A DNA stretch of 64,000 nt. Source: Brevibacterium antiquum CNRZ 918. Its GTDB lineage: Bacteria > Actinomycetota > Actinomycetes > Actinomycetales > Brevibacteriaceae. Shown here piece by piece: positions 27,158-35,614 of the stretch (position 1 is the stretch's first letter; each line of letters opens with the position of its first letter). A program made the position numbers and the translations under genes. The notes beneath the pieces are model-generated. The model searched no databases, was not told the origin of the DNA, and saw only the letters and a list, made by a program, of their open reading frames with translations. Location of the stretch: assembly GCF_900169145.1 (NCBI RefSeq), contig NZ_FXZD01000001.1:523208-587207 (forward strand), in the 5' to 3' direction.

Positions 27158-27755
27158 TTTCACTCCTGTACAACTCGTATTTCGCGATGTACTGAACGAC
27201 CCCATCCGGTACGAGATACCAGACGGGCGCCCCATCCATCACCCGTAGTCTGCAATCCGTGGACGAGATTGACAGTGCAGGAATCTGCACCAAGCTCAAC
27301 CGGTCGACCGGAAGACCCTCACTGCGAAGTTCGTGTCCCGGGCGGCTCACTCCGACGAAGTGAGCCAAAGAAAACAGCTCATCTACATTCTTCCACGTCA
27401 GAATCTGAGCCAAAGCGTCCGCGCCGGTGATGAAGAACATCTCTGTGTCGGATCCGTAGCTCCTAGCCAAATCCCGAAGCGTGTCGATGGTGTACGTGGG
27501 ACCAGGACGATCAACGTCGGCACGCGAGACGGTGAAGCGTGGGTTCGACGCGGTTGCGATGACGGTCATCAGGTAACGGTGTTCGGCACTGGTGACCTCC
27601 CCGGCGTCCTTCTGATACGGGCGACCAGTGGGCACGAAGACGACCTCATCGAGGTCGAACGTCGACTGCACCTCACTGGCTGCAACCAGGTGGCCGTGGT
27701 GAATGGGGTCGAAGGTGCCACCCATGACACCGACCCGGCGTGTTTGCTGTGCCAT
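27150..27755 (-). CDS. nadD: Nicotinate-nucleotide adenylyltransferase
   Basis: NadD joins nicotinate mononucleotide to AMP to make deamido-NAD. The 201-aa enzyme has the nucleotidyltransferase motif [15 protein letters not shown], the phosphate-contact region [10 protein letters not shown] and the C-terminal [11 protein letters not shown] (ISSTxxR). It lies between a small membrane-protein gene and the acidic tail-anchored gene. Confidence 0.95.
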   Translation of the reverse strand: MAQQTRRVGVMGGTFDPIHHGHLVAASEVQSTFDLDEVVFVPTGRPYQKDAGEVTSAEHRYLMTVIATASNPRFTVSRADVDRPGPTYTIDTLRDLARSYGSDTEMFFITGADALAQILTWKNVDELFSLAHFVGVSRPGHELRSEGLPVDRLSLVQIPALSISSTDCRLRVMDGAPVWYLVPDGVVQYIAKYELYRSENG

Positions 27756-27756
27756 A

Positions 27757-27921
27757 TCAGTGGCGGTTCGAGATGCCCTTCCACGACCGGCTCACTGCTG
27801 CCATCGAGAGGAAGATCGCGAGGGTGATGAGTCCGAAGAAGATCGGGTCCATCGGCAATTCGGTGTGGTGGGCTGCCTTCTCCGCGCCTTCGGCAACGGT
27901 GGTCAACAGGGCTGCGTTCAC
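27757..27921 (-). CDS. Small single-pass membrane protein between proA and nadD
   Basis: I read a 54-aa protein from GTG 27921, preceded by AAGGAGAG at three bases. It ends [25 protein letters not shown], one hydrophobic helix with a short positive tail. The longer frame from 28020 has no ribosome binding site and its extra residues look non-coding. Short proteins of this design are common at this position in actinobacteria. Its stop is one base before the nadD start. Function unknown. Confidence 0.7.
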   Translation of the reverse strand: MNAALLTTVAEGAEKAAHHTELPMDPIFFGLITLAIFLSMAAVSRSWKGISNRH

Positions 27922-28072
27922 GTGCTCTCTCCTTCTCAGTGATGATGACGCGGTCTGTCTGCGTCGCAGTGCGTATGGCTTCAGTTTCTCATGAACAAAG
28001 ACACATGTGGGCATCGACATGGGTATGAGTTCGGAACGAGTTCACCGTCGGCGCCCTCGGGCCAGGGCCGCA

Positions 28073-29362
28073 TCAGCTCCGGATCTGACCATTGCCCATC
28101 ATGACCCACTTCGTTGTCGTCAGCTGTTCAACACCCATGGGCCCACGGGCGTGAAGCTTTTGGGTCGAGATTCCCACCTCTGCGCCGAAGCCGAGCTCTC
28201 CCCCATCGGTGAATCGCGTGGACACGTTGACCCCGACCGCTGCGGCATCGATGGCTGTGACGAATGTCTCTGCATTGTCGATGTCCTTGGTCACGATCAC
28301 TTCGGTGTGACCTGAGGAATAGGCGCGAATATGCTCGATGGCTTCGTCGATACCCGAAACGACCTTCACCGCCAGTTCGAGGTCAAGATATTCTTTCGCC
28401 CAGTCACGTCGAGAGACACGCTTGACCTTCATGGACTCCGGTGCCAGTGCCGCAACACTGGAGTCGGCGTGGAGAACAACCCCGGCTGCGTCGAGTCGCT
28501 CGAGGATTTTGGGGAGGACGCGCTTGGCTGCCTTCTCATGAACCAGCAGGGTTTCGAGTGAGTTGCAGACACTGGGCCGATGCGTCTTCGAGTTGACCAC
28601 CAGGTCGACCGAATTTTTGACGGTGGCCGATGAATCGATGAACATGTGGACGTTCCCGATTCCGGTCTCGATGACTGGAACCAGCGACTCCTGCACGACT
28701 GTGTTGATGAGTTCGGCTCCACCGCGTGGAATGAGGAGGTCGACGTAGTCGCGTGCGTTCATGAGCACGCTGGCTCCGTCGCGTCCGTATTGGTCGATTC
28801 CGTTGATCGAATCTACGGGCAATCCGGCTGATTCCACGGCCTTGCGCAGCACGGAGACGATTTCAGCATTGGAGTTCTGAGCGGCTGAGCCTCCGCGCAG
28901 GACGGTGGCATTGCCGGCTTTGAGTGCGAGGATCGCGATGTCGACGGTGACGTTGGGGCGAGCTTCGTAGATCGCACCGATCACCCCCAACGGCACACGG
29001 CTCTGGGTCAAACGAATGCCATTGGGCAGAACTCGCCCCACGACGACGTTGCCCACTGGGTCATCGAGATCGATGATCGTTCCCACCGATGCGGCCATGG
29101 CTTCGACGCGATCATGATCGAGTCTCAGTCGATCGAGGAGTCCTGCGTTCATTCCGTTGTCGATGCCGGCGGCGATGTCGATTTCATTGGCTTTGACGAT
29201 TCGCGCCGAATTCTCACGCAGGGCTTCGGCGATCGCGCGCAGCCCGGCGTCTTTCTCTGCAGTCGATGTGGTCGCCAGGCGAGCGGCGGCGCTCTTGGCG
29301 TTCCTGACCACTCTGGTGACGCCCCGAACGGTCTTCGGATGTATCTCGGATACAGCGGTCAT
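28073..29362 (-). CDS. proA: Gamma-glutamyl phosphate reductase
   Basis: ProA reduces gamma-glutamyl phosphate to glutamate semialdehyde in proline synthesis. The 429-aa aldehyde-dehydrogenase-like protein has the catalytic cysteine in HRPSVCNSLETLLVH, GSAAQNSNAEIV, PRGGAELIN and the late LGFGAEVGISTQKLHARGPMG. It follows proB by three bases, so the two are co-transcribed. Confidence 0.95.
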   Translation of the reverse strand: MTAVSEIHPKTVRGVTRVVRNAKSAAARLATTSTAEKDAGLRAIAEALRENSARIVKANEIDIAAGIDNGMNAGLLDRLRLDHDRVEAMAASVGTIIDLDDPVGNVVVGRVLPNGIRLTQSRVPLGVIGAIYEARPNVTVDIAILALKAGNATVLRGGSAAQNSNAEIVSVLRKAVESAGLPVDSINGIDQYGRDGASVLMNARDYVDLLIPRGGAELINTVVQESLVPVIETGIGNVHMFIDSSATVKNSVDLVVNSKTHRPSVCNSLETLLVHEKAAKRVLPKILERLDAAGVVLHADSSVAALAPESMKVKRVSRRDWAKEYLDLELAVKVVSGIDEAIEHIRAYSSGHTEVIVTKDIDNAETFVTAIDAAAVGVNVSTRFTDGGELGFGAEVGISTQKLHARGPMGVEQLTTTKWVMMGNGQIRS

Positions 29363-29365
29363 GGA

Positions 29366-30532
29366 CTATCTCCCCCCGCTCACGTGAGTGAGTACGAGAT
29401 CATTGCGATGGATGACCTCTTTACGGTAGTCATTTCCGAGTCGGGTGCCAAGTTCGTCCGTGGACATGCCAAACATCGCGGGCAGTTCGTGTGAGGAGAA
29501 GTTGGTCATGCCGCGGGCGATGACCTCACCACCAAGGTTTCTGATCTCGATGGGATCACCGGCTTCGAAGTCACCGGTCACGTCAGTGACGCCGGCGGCC
29601 AGCAGAGACGTTCCATGTGCGAGCACAGCGGATTCGGCGCCATTGTCGATGGTCACCGAGCCGAACGTGCGAGCCAAATGGCGCAGCCAGAGCAACCGCG
29701 TTCCGCGTCGTTTGTGCGTCACGGAGAACCAGGTGCCCACCCGTTCTCCGCCGAGCACTGCTGAGACCCTCTCAGCCGAGGTCAGCACCGCGGGTATCCC
29801 CGAGTCAGCAACCATGAGCGCAGCTTCGACCTTTGTTGCCATGCCTCCTGTGCCGGTACCGGCGGCCCCGGTCCCACCGATGGCGATGTCGCCGAGGTCT
29901 GCGATGGAAGAAACCTGTTCGATGCACACCGACTCGGGCAGATGCGGCGGACCGGAATAAAGGGCGTCGACATCAGAGAGCAGCACGAGAGCGTCTGCGT
30001 GTGCAAGGTGTGCGACGAGTGCGGCCAGGCGATCATTATCACCGAAACGGATCTCTTCGGTCGCCACAGCATCGTTCTCATTGACGATCGGCAGGGTGCC
30101 GAGGGCAAGAAGCTTGTCGATGGCGCGTTGGGCGTTCTTGTACCGAGTGCGTCGGATCAGATCATCGGCTGACAGCAGCACCTGTCCGGGCACCAGATCG
30201 TAACGCCCCAGCGCCCGGGTGTAGGCGGCCATGAGCAGACCCTGCCCGACTCCGGCAGCGGCCTGCTGAGTGGCAAGGTCACGGGGCCGTTTGTTCAACC
30301 CCATTGGTTCAAGCCCGGCAGCGATCGCGCCGGAGGACACGAGGATGACCTCGTGACCGGCGGCACGATGGGCACCGATGACATCGGTGAGGGCGATCAG
30401 CTTCGCCTCATCCAACCCCCCGTCAAGGGTGGTCAGAGATGAGGAGCCGACCTTGATCACGATGCGTCGGGCTGCTGCGATATCGGTGCGCGCCGAGACG
30501 CTGCCAGAGTCGGTGAACTGGCTCTCGCTCAT
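29366..30532 (-). CDS. proB: Glutamate 5-kinase with C-terminal PUA domain
   Basis: ProB makes gamma-glutamyl phosphate, the feedback-inhibited first step of proline synthesis. The 388-aa protein has an amino-acid-kinase domain ([50 protein letters not shown]) and, from about residue 295, a PUA domain. Its ATG overlaps the obgE stop, placing proBA in the rplU-rpmA-obgE transcription unit. Confidence 0.95.
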   Translation of the reverse strand: MSESQFTDSGSVSARTDIAAARRIVIKVGSSSLTTLDGGLDEAKLIALTDVIGAHRAAGHEVILVSSGAIAAGLEPMGLNKRPRDLATQQAAAGVGQGLLMAAYTRALGRYDLVPGQVLLSADDLIRRTRYKNAQRAIDKLLALGTLPIVNENDAVATEEIRFGDNDRLAALVAHLAHADALVLLSDVDALYSGPPHLPESVCIEQVSSIADLGDIAIGGTGAAGTGTGGMATKVEAALMVADSGIPAVLTSAERVSAVLGGERVGTWFSVTHKRRGTRLLWLRHLARTFGSVTIDNGAESAVLAHGTSLLAAGVTDVTGDFEAGDPIEIRNLGGEVIARGMTNFSSHELPAMFGMSTDELGTRLGNDYRKEVIHRNDLVLTHVSGGR

Positions 30533-32091
30533 TCCTGGCCGGACTCGGGATCGGAAGGCACGCGAGCGGACTCTTCTCGACTGCGACCGGCACGGTCTGC
30601 AAGCCGCTCCTCTTCGAACTCAGCACGGACAGCGGCCTTCGCATCCATCCGATCGTGGAATGCGGCTTTGCGTTCCTTGCGAGTGGAACGAGCATCCTCA
30701 TCCAAGCGCAGGTCCGTCCCGCGGCTGCCCAGCAGCTCGGCGCCTCCGACACTTGTCGGATCCCAATCGAAGACGACGCCGTCATCTCCGCCGATCACGA
30801 TCGTATCGCCGGGTTTGGCACCGGCCTTGAACAGAGACTCCTCGACTCCGAGGCGATCGAGGCGATCTGCGAGATAACCGACAGCCTCATCGTTGGCGAA
30901 GTCCGTCTGCCGAACCCAACGTTCCGGCTTGACGCCGCGGATGCGGAAGACAGGACCGTCGTCGTCGCTTTCGGCCTGAACCTGGAAACCACGGTCGTCA
31001 ACGGCCCTGGGGCGGATGACGACACGTTGTGGCGTTGCCTCGAGTTCTTCCCGACGCTCACGTTCGGCTGTGACGAGTTCCGCCATCGCGAAGGACAGCT
31101 CCCGCAGGCCCGCGTGGCTGACTGCTGAGATCTCGAATACCCGATAGCCGGCGGCTTCCAGATCGGGACGGACGATATCGGCCAAGTCATGGCCGTCGGG
31201 GATGTCGACCTTGTTCAGTGCTACGAGCTTCGGACGATCGGACAGAGGCTGCAGTCCGCTTCCGTCGTCGAGGTCGACCGCATATGCGGCGAGCTCCGAT
31301 TCGATAATGGTCAGATCCGAGACGGGATCACGGCCTGGCTCCCAGGTCGCCATATCGACGACATGGACCAGCGCGGCACAGCGTTCGACGTGACGGAGGA
31401 ACTCAAGACCAAGGCCCTTGCCTTCTGACGCTCCTGGGATGAGGCCCGGCACATCGGCGATGGTATAACGCACATCGCCGGCCTGAACCACGCCGAGGTT
31501 GGGCACGAGTGTGGTGAACGGGTAGTCCGCGATCTTCGGCTTGGCTTCTGACATGGCCGCGATGAGGCTGGATTTGCCAGCTGAAGGATAACCGACGAGC
31601 GCAATGTCCGCGATCGTCTTGAGCTCCAGCACCAAGCTCAGCGTGTCGCCCGGCTCACCCAGCAGGGCGAAGCCCGGGGCCTTGCGTTTGGACGAGGCCA
31701 AAGCGGCGTTGCCGAGGCCGCCACGACCACCCGCGGCAGCAACGTATTCGGTGCCCGCGTCGACGAGGTCGGCGACGATCTCGCCGTTCTGGTTCTTCAC
31801 GACCGTGCCATCCGGGACGGCGATGATGAGATCTCCTCCATCTGCACCATGGCGCAGATCGCCCTTCCCGATGCCGCCGTCGTTTGCAGTCAGATGCGGA
31901 CGGTGATGCAGTGCGAGCAGCGTTGTGGTCTGAGCGTCGACGACGAATTTGACGTCACCACCCTGACCTCCGTTGGCGCCATCAGGCCCGCCCAGAGGTT
32001 TGAACTTTTCGCGCCGGATCGAGGCGCAGCCGTTGCCACCGTCTCCGGCGGAAAGATGGACTGTGACACGGTCTATGAACTCGGTTGCCAT
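30529..32091 (-). CDS. obgE: Obg GTPase (ObgE/CgtA)
   Basis: The 520-aa GTPase has a glycine-rich Obg domain (residues 1-158, [16 protein letters not shown]), a G domain ([33 protein letters not shown]) and an OCT domain, then a charged tail. Obg binds the 50S subunit and links ribosome assembly to nucleotide levels. It lies after rpmA with a 32-bp palindrome between. Confidence 0.96.
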   Translation of the reverse strand: MATEFIDRVTVHLSAGDGGNGCASIRREKFKPLGGPDGANGGQGGDVKFVVDAQTTTLLALHHRPHLTANDGGIGKGDLRHGADGGDLIIAVPDGTVVKNQNGEIVADLVDAGTEYVAAAGGRGGLGNAALASSKRKAPGFALLGEPGDTLSLVLELKTIADIALVGYPSAGKSSLIAAMSEAKPKIADYPFTTLVPNLGVVQAGDVRYTIADVPGLIPGASEGKGLGLEFLRHVERCAALVHVVDMATWEPGRDPVSDLTIIESELAAYAVDLDDGSGLQPLSDRPKLVALNKVDIPDGHDLADIVRPDLEAAGYRVFEISAVSHAGLRELSFAMAELVTAERERREELEATPQRVVIRPRAVDDRGFQVQAESDDDGPVFRIRGVKPERWVRQTDFANDEAVGYLADRLDRLGVEESLFKAGAKPGDTIVIGGDDGVVFDWDPTSVGGAELLGSRGTDLRLDEDARSTRKERKAAFHDRMDAKAAVRAEFEEERLADRAGRSREESARVPSDPESGQE

Positions 32092-32107
32092 AATGTCCTT
32101 ATATCAG

Positions 32108-32139
32108 ATGAAGGGTGAGTCTCGAGACTCACCCTTCAT
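32108..32139 (-). terminator. Perfect 32-bp palindrome between rpmA and obgE
   Basis: ATGAAGGGTGAGTCTC and its exact complement meet with no loop bases. There is no T tract on either side. It may be an attenuating or processing stem that makes obgE expression lower than that of the ribosomal genes. Confidence 0.5.
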
Positions 32140-32173
32140 GGACCCCTCTCAGGGGAAAAACAGAACTAGTCGA

Positions 32174-32425
32174 TCAAGCGCCGACGATATTGACGATCTT
32201 GCGACCGTTGCGTTTGCCGAATTCCACGGCTCCTGCGGACAGTGCGAAGAGTGTGTCGTCTCCGCCGCGTCCGACGTTGGCTCCCGGGTGGAACTTTGTT
32301 CCGCGCTGGCGAACGATGATCTCTCCGGCCTTGACAACCTGCCCACCGAAGCGCTTCACACCGAGGTACTGCGGGTTCGAGTCGCGACCGTTACGGGACG
32401 AGCTGACTCCCTTTTTGCTTGACAT
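32174..32425 (-). CDS. rpmA: 50S ribosomal protein L27
   Basis: The 83-aa protein [20 protein letters not shown]..., with [22 protein letters not shown], is a standard L27. It stabilises tRNA ends at the peptidyl-transferase centre. It follows rplU by 13 bases. Confidence 0.97.
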   Translation of the reverse strand: MSSKKGVSSSRNGRDSNPQYLGVKRFGGQVVKAGEIIVRQRGTKFHPGANVGRGGDDTLFALSAGAVEFGKRNGRKIVNIVGA

Positions 32426-32438
32426 GTGAAGTCTCCTC

Positions 32439-32747
32439 TTACTTGATGTTCGTGATCTTCAGACGGGTGAGGTCCTGGCGGTGGCCCTGACGCTTCTTGT
32501 AACCGGTCTTGTTCTTGTATTTCTGAATGATGATCTTGGGACCGCGAAGTTCATTGACGACCTCAGCGCTGACGGCAACCTTCGACAGGGCGTCAACGTC
32601 GGTCGTGACAGTCTCACCGTCGACGAGGAGGACGGCATCGAGTTCGACACTTTCCCCGGCCTTCGCCTTCATTCGGTTAACTGTGATGATGTCGCCGACG
32701 CTGACCTTTTCCTGATGGCCACCGGCACGGACAATGGCATAGACCAT
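32439..32747 (-). CDS. rplU: 50S ribosomal protein L21
   Basis: The 102-aa product from ATG 32747 (AAAGGG upstream) begins [19 protein letters not shown] and ends [19 protein letters not shown], diagnostic for L21. The nine residues upstream in the open frame are not expected. It heads the rplU-rpmA-obgE-proBA unit. Confidence 0.97.
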   Translation of the reverse strand: MVYAIVRAGGHQEKVSVGDIITVNRMKAKAGESVELDAVLLVDGETVTTDVDALSKVAVSAEVVNELRGPKIIIQKYKNKTGYKKRQGHRQDLTRLKITNIK

Positions 32748-32872
32748 GGTCGAACCCTTTCTGTTCATACACAAACGAACGGCGGTTGATCCCTTGGCTC
32801 CCGAGGAAGGATTTCCCCGAGTGTCCCATTGAGAGGAATCACCAGCCGTGGTGCTCGCAGCACCGACGATCT

Positions 32873-32902
32873 AGTCTAATGGATTCGACGGCTGTTGGCC
32901 AA
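32873..32902 (-). promoter_or_regulatory. Candidate promoter of rplU
   Basis: On the minus strand TTGGCC (32902-32897) and TAGACT (32878-32873) are separated by 18 bp, a plausible housekeeping-sigma pair. Transcription would begin near 32866. The leader then contains the stem GGTGCT-GCG-AGCACC (32864-32850), which could be a ribosomal-protein control element. Confidence 0.4.
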
Positions 32903-32921
32903 ACCGTTCGAGTTTGAGAAC

Positions 32922-33242
32922 TCACGCTTCTCGGGTCTCCGCGATCCGTTCGTGATGACGGATCACCTCGGCGACGATGAAGGTCAGGAACTTCTCTGCG
33001 AACTCCGGGTCCAGGTGCGCATCTTCGGCCAGCCGTCGAAGGTGGGCGACTTGCCTGCCTTCCCTCGCGGGATCTGCGGGAGGCAGGCCATGGTCGGCCT
33101 TCAGCTCACCGACTGTCTCTGTGAGCTTGAACCTCTCGGCGAGGAGGTGGATGAGCGCTGCGTCAATGTTGTCAATGCTTCCGCGCAGTTCCAACAGTCG
33201 CTCCTGGGCACGTGTCTTATCGTTGATCTGATCCACATGCAC
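32922..33242 (-). CDS. Chorismate mutase (AroQ type)
   Basis: The protein of about 106 aa has the all-helical AroQ layout: LELRGSIDNIDAALIHLLAERFKLTETVGELKADHGLPPADPAREGRQVAHLRR. It includes the arginine, lysine and glutamine positions that hold chorismate. It converts chorismate to prephenate for Phe/Tyr. The start is probably GTG at 33242 or 33236; TAGACT lies just upstream, so a nearly leaderless mRNA is possible. A separate monofunctional enzyme is usual in actinobacteria. Its position between the symporter and rplU is not the usual neighbourhood. Confidence 0.78.
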   Translation of the reverse strand: MHVDQINDKTRAQERLLELRGSIDNIDAALIHLLAERFKLTETVGELKADHGLPPADPAREGRQVAHLRRLAEDAHLDPEFAEKFLTFIVAEVIRHHERIAETREA

Positions 33243-33282
33243 CAGTCTAACGAGCCTCAGGCCGCTCCTCAGCCGCCACGCA

Positions 33283-33317
33283 GAGACCGATCCCGCGCCA
33301 TGCACGGGATCGGTCTC
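33283..33317 (-). terminator. Terminator hairpin after the AGCS symporter
   Basis: GAGACCGATCCCG (33283-33295) pairs perfectly with CGGGATCGGTCTC (33305-33317) around a 9-nt loop. It lies directly downstream of the symporter gene on the minus strand, with no T tract. Confidence 0.65.
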
Positions 33318-33334
33318 AGCGAAGCAGCATTCGG

Positions 33335-34867
33335 TCAGACCAGCTCCTCCACAGGAACTGCGTCCTTGGTGTCGGGATCCGAGAGTGTACCGGCCTTCCG
33401 ATCAGCCAAGTACTTCTTCATCTCCTTCTTCACCACCGGCATGAGCATGTAGAGGCCGAGGATGTTGATGAACGCACAGAGGAACAGAGCAGCATCAGCG
33501 AACTCAACGATCTTGCTGAAGCTGGCGACGCAGCCGATGACCACGAACAGGCAGACGAGGACACGGAAGACTGTGATGGCGCCCTTCGATTTGCCGAACA
33601 GATAGGCCCAGGCCCGCTCTCCGTAGTAGGCCCAAGTGATGAGCGTGGAGAAGGCGAAGAGAGCCACCGCGATGGCCAAGAGCACCGGGTACCAGCTGGC
33701 CACGGTGGAGAAGGCGTCTGAGGCCAATGCCACGCCGCCGATCTCTCCCTGACCGAGGTCTTCGGTGTACGAGGGCTGGTTGGCGACGATGATGGTCAGC
33801 GCGGTCATGGTGCAGACGATGACGGTGTCGACGAAGGGTTCGAGGAGGGCGACGAAGCCCTCCGAGATGGGCCGACGAGTCTTGACTGCAGAGTGAGCAA
33901 TGGGCGCCGAGCCGATTCCGGCCTCGTTGGAGAAGGCCGAACGCTGGAAGCCGATGATCATGACACCGACGATGCCGCCGGCGATTCCCTGCGGGTTGAA
34001 CGCACCCGAGATGATCTCCCCGATGGCCTGCGGGATCTGAGGGAAGTTGATGCCCAGCACCAGCAGGCAGGAGATCACATAGAAGATGCCCATGGCGGGG
34101 ACCAGCTTGTCGGTCACGTGAGCGATCGAACGGATTCCGCCGAGGATGACGAGGCCGACCAGAACGGCGAAGATGATTCCGAACATCAATGATGCCCAGG
34201 CTCCGCCGAGGAAGCCTTCGGTACCACCGGTGGCGGTGCGGACCTGGGCGAAGGTCTGGTTGGCCTGGAACATTCCGCCGCCGACGACGCCGAAGACGAG
34301 GATGGAGACCGCGAAGATTCCTGTCAGCAGAGTGGCCACTGGCCTGGTGAACTTGCGGAACGCGATGGGCAGATATTTGAAGGGACCGCCGTAGACGACG
34401 CCGTCTTCGTCGATCTCCCGATACTTGACACCGAGGGTGCACTCGACGAACTTCGTGCACATGCCCAGCAGTCCGGCGATGATCATCCAGAAGGTGGCAC
34501 CGGGGCCACCGAGTGCGATGGCCACACCGACACCGGCGATGTTGCCGAGTCCGACCGTGCCGGACAGTGCCGAGGCCAGGGCTTGGAAGTGGGTGATCTC
34601 ACCGGGATCGTCTTTGGATGAGTATTTTCCGCGGATCACTTCGAGAGAGACCTTGAACCCGCGGAATTGGATGAAACCGAAGTAGAAGCTAAAGATCAGC
34701 GCCGCAGCGACCAGCCAGAGAACGACGAAAGGGAAGGAGATGGGCCCGAGAGTGATGGGAAAGAAGATGATCCCGCTGAAAAAGGTGGCGATGGGATCGA
34801 ACCATGCGTTGATGGCGTCGTCGAAGGGAGATTTAGGGGCATTTGCTGCCAATAACAATGTGTCCAT
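33335..34867 (-). CDS. AGCS-family sodium:alanine/glycine symporter
   Basis: The 510-aa membrane protein has the AGCS signature GTVGLGNIAGVGVAIALGGPGATFWM, then FSNEAGIGSAPIAHSAVKT and TWAYYGERAW. It imports alanine or glycine with sodium. I start it at ATG 34867 (MDTLLLAANAP); the ribosome binding site is weak and an upstream ATG at 34897 is possible. A stem (34877-34906) lies in the leader. It stands alone between a decayed SPFH gene and chorismate mutase, within an otherwise conserved housekeeping block. Confidence 0.9.
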   Translation of the reverse strand: MDTLLLAANAPKSPFDDAINAWFDPIATFFSGIIFFPITLGPISFPFVVLWLVAAALIFSFYFGFIQFRGFKVSLEVIRGKYSSKDDPGEITHFQALASALSGTVGLGNIAGVGVAIALGGPGATFWMIIAGLLGMCTKFVECTLGVKYREIDEDGVVYGGPFKYLPIAFRKFTRPVATLLTGIFAVSILVFGVVGGGMFQANQTFAQVRTATGGTEGFLGGAWASLMFGIIFAVLVGLVILGGIRSIAHVTDKLVPAMGIFYVISCLLVLGINFPQIPQAIGEIISGAFNPQGIAGGIVGVMIIGFQRSAFSNEAGIGSAPIAHSAVKTRRPISEGFVALLEPFVDTVIVCTMTALTIIVANQPSYTEDLGQGEIGGVALASDAFSTVASWYPVLLAIAVALFAFSTLITWAYYGERAWAYLFGKSKGAITVFRVLVCLFVVIGCVASFSKIVEFADAALFLCAFINILGLYMLMPVVKKEMKKYLADRKAGTLSDPDTKDAVPVEELV

Positions 34868-34876
34868 AGAGCAATA

Positions 34877-34906
34877 ACTTGCCGTACCCCCACCCATGTG
34901 GCAAGT
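34877..34906 (-). promoter_or_regulatory. Stem-loop just upstream of the symporter start
   Basis: ACTTGCC (34877-34883) and GGCAAGT (34900-34906) form a 7-bp stem with a C-rich loop, ending ten bases before the chosen ATG. If transcribed it could limit ribosome access; if not, it may be an operator. It does not resemble the glycine riboswitch. Confidence 0.35.
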
Positions 34907-34949
34907 ACTATGAAGCACTACCCGAATACAGTTATCCAACTGTTACCTA

Positions 34950-35440
34950 CGTCACATCATCCACCTGCTTTTGAGATCCAAGTCTCATTCCGTGTCCTGG
35001 ACCGCAGGAAGGGCCGCAGCATCCCCAACTTGGCGGACAGACGAGCACGGCCGGTGGCGTGTCTGGATACTTCACTAAGGTCAACGACCTCGATGGCAAT
35101 CCATTCGGCAGCGGTGGCGTCCGCGGCCGTCTGGCAGGTCCAAAACACCCCTCGGGCACTGTTCGACGTCGATGTCGTCGACGAGTTCGTCGCCTTCCAG
35201 TCCGAGACCGCTGTGCGCCACATCGCGGACTCCTGTGGCCACGGCCGCTCAGACCCGAACGATATGCCCTTGCCCGGCAATACCGATGAGATCATGTCGA
35301 AACTCTCCACTGAGGTCACGGCGGTCGTTGCAACGTGGCAGTTCATCGTCGCAGGCGTTCTCGACGTGGTGGAAAGTGCCATCGAGCAGGTCGAGTTACG
35401 CGGGATCGTCAAGCTCGGGCATTTCCAGCGCAGCGATCCC
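34950..35440 (+). pseudogene. Decayed SPFH/band-7 domain gene fragment
   Basis: Plus-strand frames contain pieces of one SPFH protein: QVSFRV, then KVNDLDGNP in one frame (near 35078-35106), and in the next frame HSAAVASAAVWQVQNTPRALFDVDVVDEFVAFQSETAVRHIADS. That is followed by GNTDEIMSKLSTEV. Intact relatives read KVNDxDGNPIEIAAVVVWQVxDTAxAVFDVDDYExFVxxQSExAxR in a single frame, so there is a frameshift near 35105. The membrane N-terminus and the coiled-coil C-terminus are missing. The edges given are approximate. Confidence 0.6.
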
Positions 35441-35525
35441 GTGGCGAACCTGATGGTTGTCCTCTGAGCTGGTCAGGCAGCGCAACCGACCATCAGCACG
35501 ACGAGTGATCAGGAATGAAAGTGCT

Positions 35526-35570
35526 GAGGCGCCCCACCACCGATCCTCATGATCGGTAGTGGGGCGCCTC
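35526..35570. terminator. Strong bidirectional terminator hairpin after rne
   Basis: Twenty-base arms (35526-35545 and 35551-35570) pair with one G-U and a 5-nt loop. A T-rich tract follows on the plus strand. It separates rne (minus) from the decayed SPFH gene (plus). Confidence 0.85.
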
Positions 35571-35614
35571 TCTGCTTCTTGCTCTTGTCACTTAGACGAC
35601 AGCGGCCATGGTGC

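Noticed and set aside
35059..35467. Several plus and minus frames of 70-190 residues near the symporter as intact genes
   Set aside because: Their recognisable parts belong to one broken SPFH gene split between frames.
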